Part shown: positions 60,850-64,000 of the stretch, in pieces
How the letters are laid out: every line of letters begins with the position of its first letter
How positions within the stretch are numbered: position 1 is the first letter of the stretch
NCBI GenBank assembly: GCA_934045905.1
Contig: OW203764.1
Coordinates: 28,508,954-28,572,953 of the forward strand
Direction: 5' to 3'
DNA length: 64,000 bases
Source of the DNA: Leuctra nigra
Taxonomy: Eukaryota; Arthropoda; Insecta; Plecoptera; Leuctridae
Notes under the pieces: model-generated
Told to the model about the DNA's origin: nothing
Seen by the model: only the letters and a program-made list of their open reading frames with translations
Databases searched by the model: none
Made by a program: the position numbers and the translations under genes

Positions 60850-61003
60850 TATGGCCAGTAGGAAGGAGGCGATCATGGCCTACTAGTTGGGAACCTTCCC
60901 AGAGAAGACTACGAACAATTCTCCGTCGTGAATGATGGGGATTGAACCCAGCACCTTCGCAGTGCATGTGCCGAGTATTAACATTGCCAGCTCAACAATG
61001 CCT
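60850..61003 (-). repeat. SINE-2 in copy C
   Basis: Same element and same internal deletion as at 47184-47337. Confidence 0.6.
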
Positions 61004-61308
61004 TGACGCAAGTTTAAGAACCACAGGATTCCAATCAATTGTTCTAGAGACTATTTAGTCAACAATGTACCTGGACCAGTCTTCGTGGTTTATTAAGATG
61101 AGAATAACAGCGAATGCAGCTGTCAATCTAAACGCAGTATGTACCCTGATACGTAGCAGTGAAATCTTCAAACGAAACAACTTAGGTATTTGATTATTCC
61201 CATATTGAGTAACTTAAAAAGCACCTGGAACTGTCCTTCCCATGAAATCGAACAACAAATCTACATCCAAGCAATATTGAATGGACTTTATGTGTAATGG
61301 AATGAAAA

Positions 61309-61456
61309 CTAGGAAAACGCTCTGTGTAACGCGTTGATGAGCGAGCACGGACACGCGTAACATCGCCAATCAAACACGATCCATTGGGCATTGAATCAAA
61401 GATAAATAGCTGCATCATTACTGATTTTCATTGCAACTTTACAAACACTCTGGAAC
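61309..61456 (-). mobile_element. Family Y 3' terminal fragment in copy C
   Basis: Identical in layout to 47643-47795, carried by the segmental duplication. Confidence 0.65.
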
Positions 61457-61580
61457 AATTGAGATGCGAGTCGGAATGATTTGTATTTGATGCTCGCTAA
61501 GCTTGCGAATTATTATAGGTGGATGATAAGAAGAAATACTATGTTTATTAACACACACTGCAATTCAATAATGGTTGACA

Positions 61581-61863
61581 CGGAAAGGGTTGGCTGAGTG
61601 GTAACGCTCTGAACTTGTATTCTGGAGGCCCGGGTTCGATTCCCGCGGCCTTCCTTCCTGATTGGGGGTTTTTCGTGGTATTCCCTCAGTCGACAGGCAA
61701 ATGCTGGGAAGGTACACTACTAATAGGCCACGACCGCCTCCTTCCCACCTTCCATCTTTACCTATTCTTCACCATCATTTCCCAATCATCATCATAATCA
61801 TTCATCCGTCGCCATTAGCCTCGCTGCAGAAAAGTGCGACGTTCAGCCCCAGACAAAAAAGAG
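61581..61863 (+). repeat. SINE-1 in copy D
   Basis: Carried over from unit B with the same TGGTTGACA flanks. A and B boxes present. Confidence 0.8.
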
Positions 61864-62463
61864 TGGTTGACATAAGGACACTAGAGCAGAAATTGAAATA
61901 ATATATCTTATGAACCACAAATACGTCACAGATTTTTGTTAAATATGCACTTTCAACAAGTCAAAGTTACGAGAAAGAACATTGATATGAAGGCATTAAC
62001 TAACTACCTGTTGATATCAATTTAATAATGTGAACTGCAACAATACATCAACAATGTTGTGTTTTTCCTAATAAAAACCACAAGAATACATCAACAACAG
62101 TGTGCTTATCCCAATTATTACATGTCTCAGTAACCAGACAACCACATTGCAATCTCAAATCATTTAGTTCGCTTCAGTTTTCTTTCCTCTCCAGATTATA
62201 AAATTTATTTCGGTCGATATTTTCTTTTGAATGGACACCAAAATGTTAAGACATCTAAAGAAACATTACGCCAACAGTTGTTTAGTGTGAATTTGATTCC
62301 AATATTAAATAACTGGTTCTGAAATGTTACAAGATGAAAACACATTGCGTTGTTCCGTGCAAAATGAATAGCTACTGAATATTGGTGATACTTTGAGTGT
62401 GATTTGAACGCAAGAATAATCCTGGAACGAGACTGAAGATGAGAGGAGCTGCGAGATCTTTCA

Positions 62464-62752
62464 CTGATCTAGACCAACGAGCAGCAAACAGGAGCAATAC
62501 AAGTACCTCATCATTTACTACTCGCCTACTGCCCTTACTTAATATGGAACATTTTGATAGCACGGTGCTACTTAGAACCGTGCTACTCCACTTGTAGCAC
62601 CGACCTTGAACTCAGCACCATCGTAGCACCAATATTTTGCGATATTATTAGGTAAAGCTAATGTTAACTTGATCAGTCCAATTGAATTTTATTAGCTGTT
62701 TCTCTACTTTTGCTTCATGCCTTGTTAAATAGTCCTCAGTTGTTAGTTACCC
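62464..62752. repeat. Copy D, mosaic end segment
   Basis: After a deletion at about 62466 relative to B, the sequence follows units A and C (GGTAAAGCTAATGTT, GATCAGTCCAATTG) rather than B. Confidence 0.55.
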
Positions 62753-63377
62753 CACCGCGTAGAGAACATCTATCTTCACACTATTAAATTTAAGGTGAGA
62801 TCAGATGGGCTTGAGACGTGAAACAGGCTCCAATGCTAAATATGGCCAGGTCTATAGAGTGGATTGGCTGCGGCTACCAGCCGTTCGCAGCGCTCTCTAA
62901 GCACCATGGTTGGTGTTAGAAAATCGAACTAATCTGAATTTTAGCGGGTTAATTCAAAATCAAATGTATAAATTAGAACTTAAACAACTTGGATAACGAT
63001 CAGATGAAATTAAAAGGGTTGATATCAGTGTAAAAATGTGTTTAGTTTATTAATTGTAATAATTAACATGTAATACAAGCATTTTCACTTACTTATTATT
63101 CACCAAACAGCAAATAACCTAAAAGATGGCATTTGACAGCTCGCGCCATTGACTATCACTCAAGAAATAAAATGATTGCCTAGATTAGTTCCGGGATCGC
63201 CACCAGCGAACTTAGCGCTGCGATCGGCTAGGGTGCAGACTGACCAAGGGTCGATTTTATAGCATTTCTTTCTGCGTATTCCACCCGTAGTCCGTATTCA
63301 CGGGAGCCAATGGTAGATCATTGAAGTGTTTACACCGTAAGGTTAATAGTGTGAAGATAGCTGTTCTCTACGCGGTG
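62753..63377. mobile_element. Inverted-repeat DNA transposon with 7-8 bp target duplication
   Basis: Ends CACCGCGTAGAGAAC and GTTCTCTACGCGGTG; the inverted repeat extends to about 34 bp with one mismatch (through ATCTTCACACTATTAA). GTTACCC lies on both sides (62746-62752 and 63378-63384). Units A and B have the corresponding C-run uninterrupted (GTTTCCCCCCTC). 625 bp, no transposase ORF; could be hAT- or P-type. Confidence 0.7.
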
Positions 63378-63422
63378 GTTACCCCCCTCAAACTCTTGTG
63401 TCAGTACTACATATAACTTCTG

Positions 63423-63700
63423 AACTCTCAACTTGTATTCTGGAGGACCGGGTTCGATTCTTGCGACCGCCCTTCTTGACTGGGGGCCCTTCTTGACTGG
63501 GGTTTTTTCGTGGTATTCCCTCAGTCGACAGGCAAATTCTGGGAAGGTACCCTACTAATAGGCCACGAACGCCACCTTCCCACCTTCCATCCTTACCTAC
63601 TCTTCACCATCATTTCCCAATCATCATCATAATCATTCATTCGTCGCCATTAACCTCGCTGCAGAACAGTGCAACGTTAAGCCCCAGACAAAAAAAAATA
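63423..63700 (+). repeat. SINE-1, 5'-damaged copy
   Basis: Starts at TCTCAACTTGTATTCTGGAGG, keeps the B box (GGGTTCGATTC) and full body, with a short duplicated CTTCTTGACTGGGG and an A-rich tail. The A box is lost. Confidence 0.7.
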
Positions 63701-64000
63701 ATGTGTGACATAAGGACACTAGAGCAGAAATTGAAATAATATATCTTAAAAACCACAAATACGTCACAGATTTTTGTTAAATAATGCACTCTTGACAAGT
63801 CAAAGTTACGAGAAAGAACATTGATATGAAGAAATTATGAGACCAAGCAACTAGAATTACCTGTTGATATTAACTTAATAATAATAACCACAACAATACA
63901 TCAACAATGTTGTGTTTTTCCTAATAAAACCCCCAAGAATACACCAACAACAGTGTGCTTATCCCAATTATTACATGTCTTAGTAACCAGACAACCACAT
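63701..64000. repeat. Start of a further tandem unit, copy E
   Basis: TGACATAAGGACACTAGAGC onward matches units B and D after their SINE-1; cut by the window end. Confidence 0.7.

Larger units (their letters stand above)
59497..62463. repeat. Segmental duplication of 45.84-48.80 kb (copies C and D)
   Basis: Nearly base-for-base copy of unit A plus the first part of unit B, in direct orientation. The offset is about 13.66 kb throughout (for example 47915 to 61581), with only scattered differences. The copied block includes the SINE-2, the family Y tip and the SINE-1 with its target duplication. At the left edge CACAATGATATGAAG is doubled. Confidence 0.85.

Overview
This is AT-rich animal nuclear DNA, almost certainly from an insect. 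A complete seven-exon gene of the insect-only odorant-receptor family (7tm_6) lies on the minus strand. Every intron is GT-AG, genes are sparse, and most of the window is transposon-derived. The order cannot be fixed from sequence alone; a hemipteran with a repeat-rich genome is my guess.

Layout. 1-1298: Helitron-like element (family Y) with an inverted-repeat element inside it. 1628-2404: terminal exon of a SIAH/SINA-type RING E3 ligase, minus strand. 3197-3712: three adjacent foldback elements. 3827-4858: decayed LINE reverse-transcriptase remnant. 7813-16812: odorant receptor gene, 654 aa, with about 200 extra residues in the loop between TM4 and TM5. Its introns hold a minisatellite, a tRNA-SINE scrap and a nested Helitron-in-Helitron insertion. 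16813-23097: long gap with few landmarks. 23105-24127: one coding exon, plus strand, for an unrecognised proline-rich, probably nuclear protein. 24128-42977: mostly intergenic DNA with inverted-repeat elements (one piggyBac-like inside one Harbinger-like), a second LINE remnant and more family Y copies. 42978-45503: 41-bp satellite. 45636-50060: two tandem copies of a unit of about 2.2 kb. 50824-52050: Harbinger-like element split by a family Y element. 53034-54633: second copy of family X. 55028-56395: 10-bp satellite and its derivatives. 56516-57427: hAT-like element with a perfect 8-bp target duplication. 59497-64000: a recent second copy of the 45.8-48.8 kb block plus a further partial unit.

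Only three protein-coding loci are supported: E3 ligase exon, odorant receptor and the proline-rich protein. Nothing suggests they work together. The main interest is twofold: the receptor's oversized cytoplasmic loop, and the record of nested insertions. The window carries its own unoccupied paralogous sites, which lets the ends of the Helitron-like families be read directly without a database.
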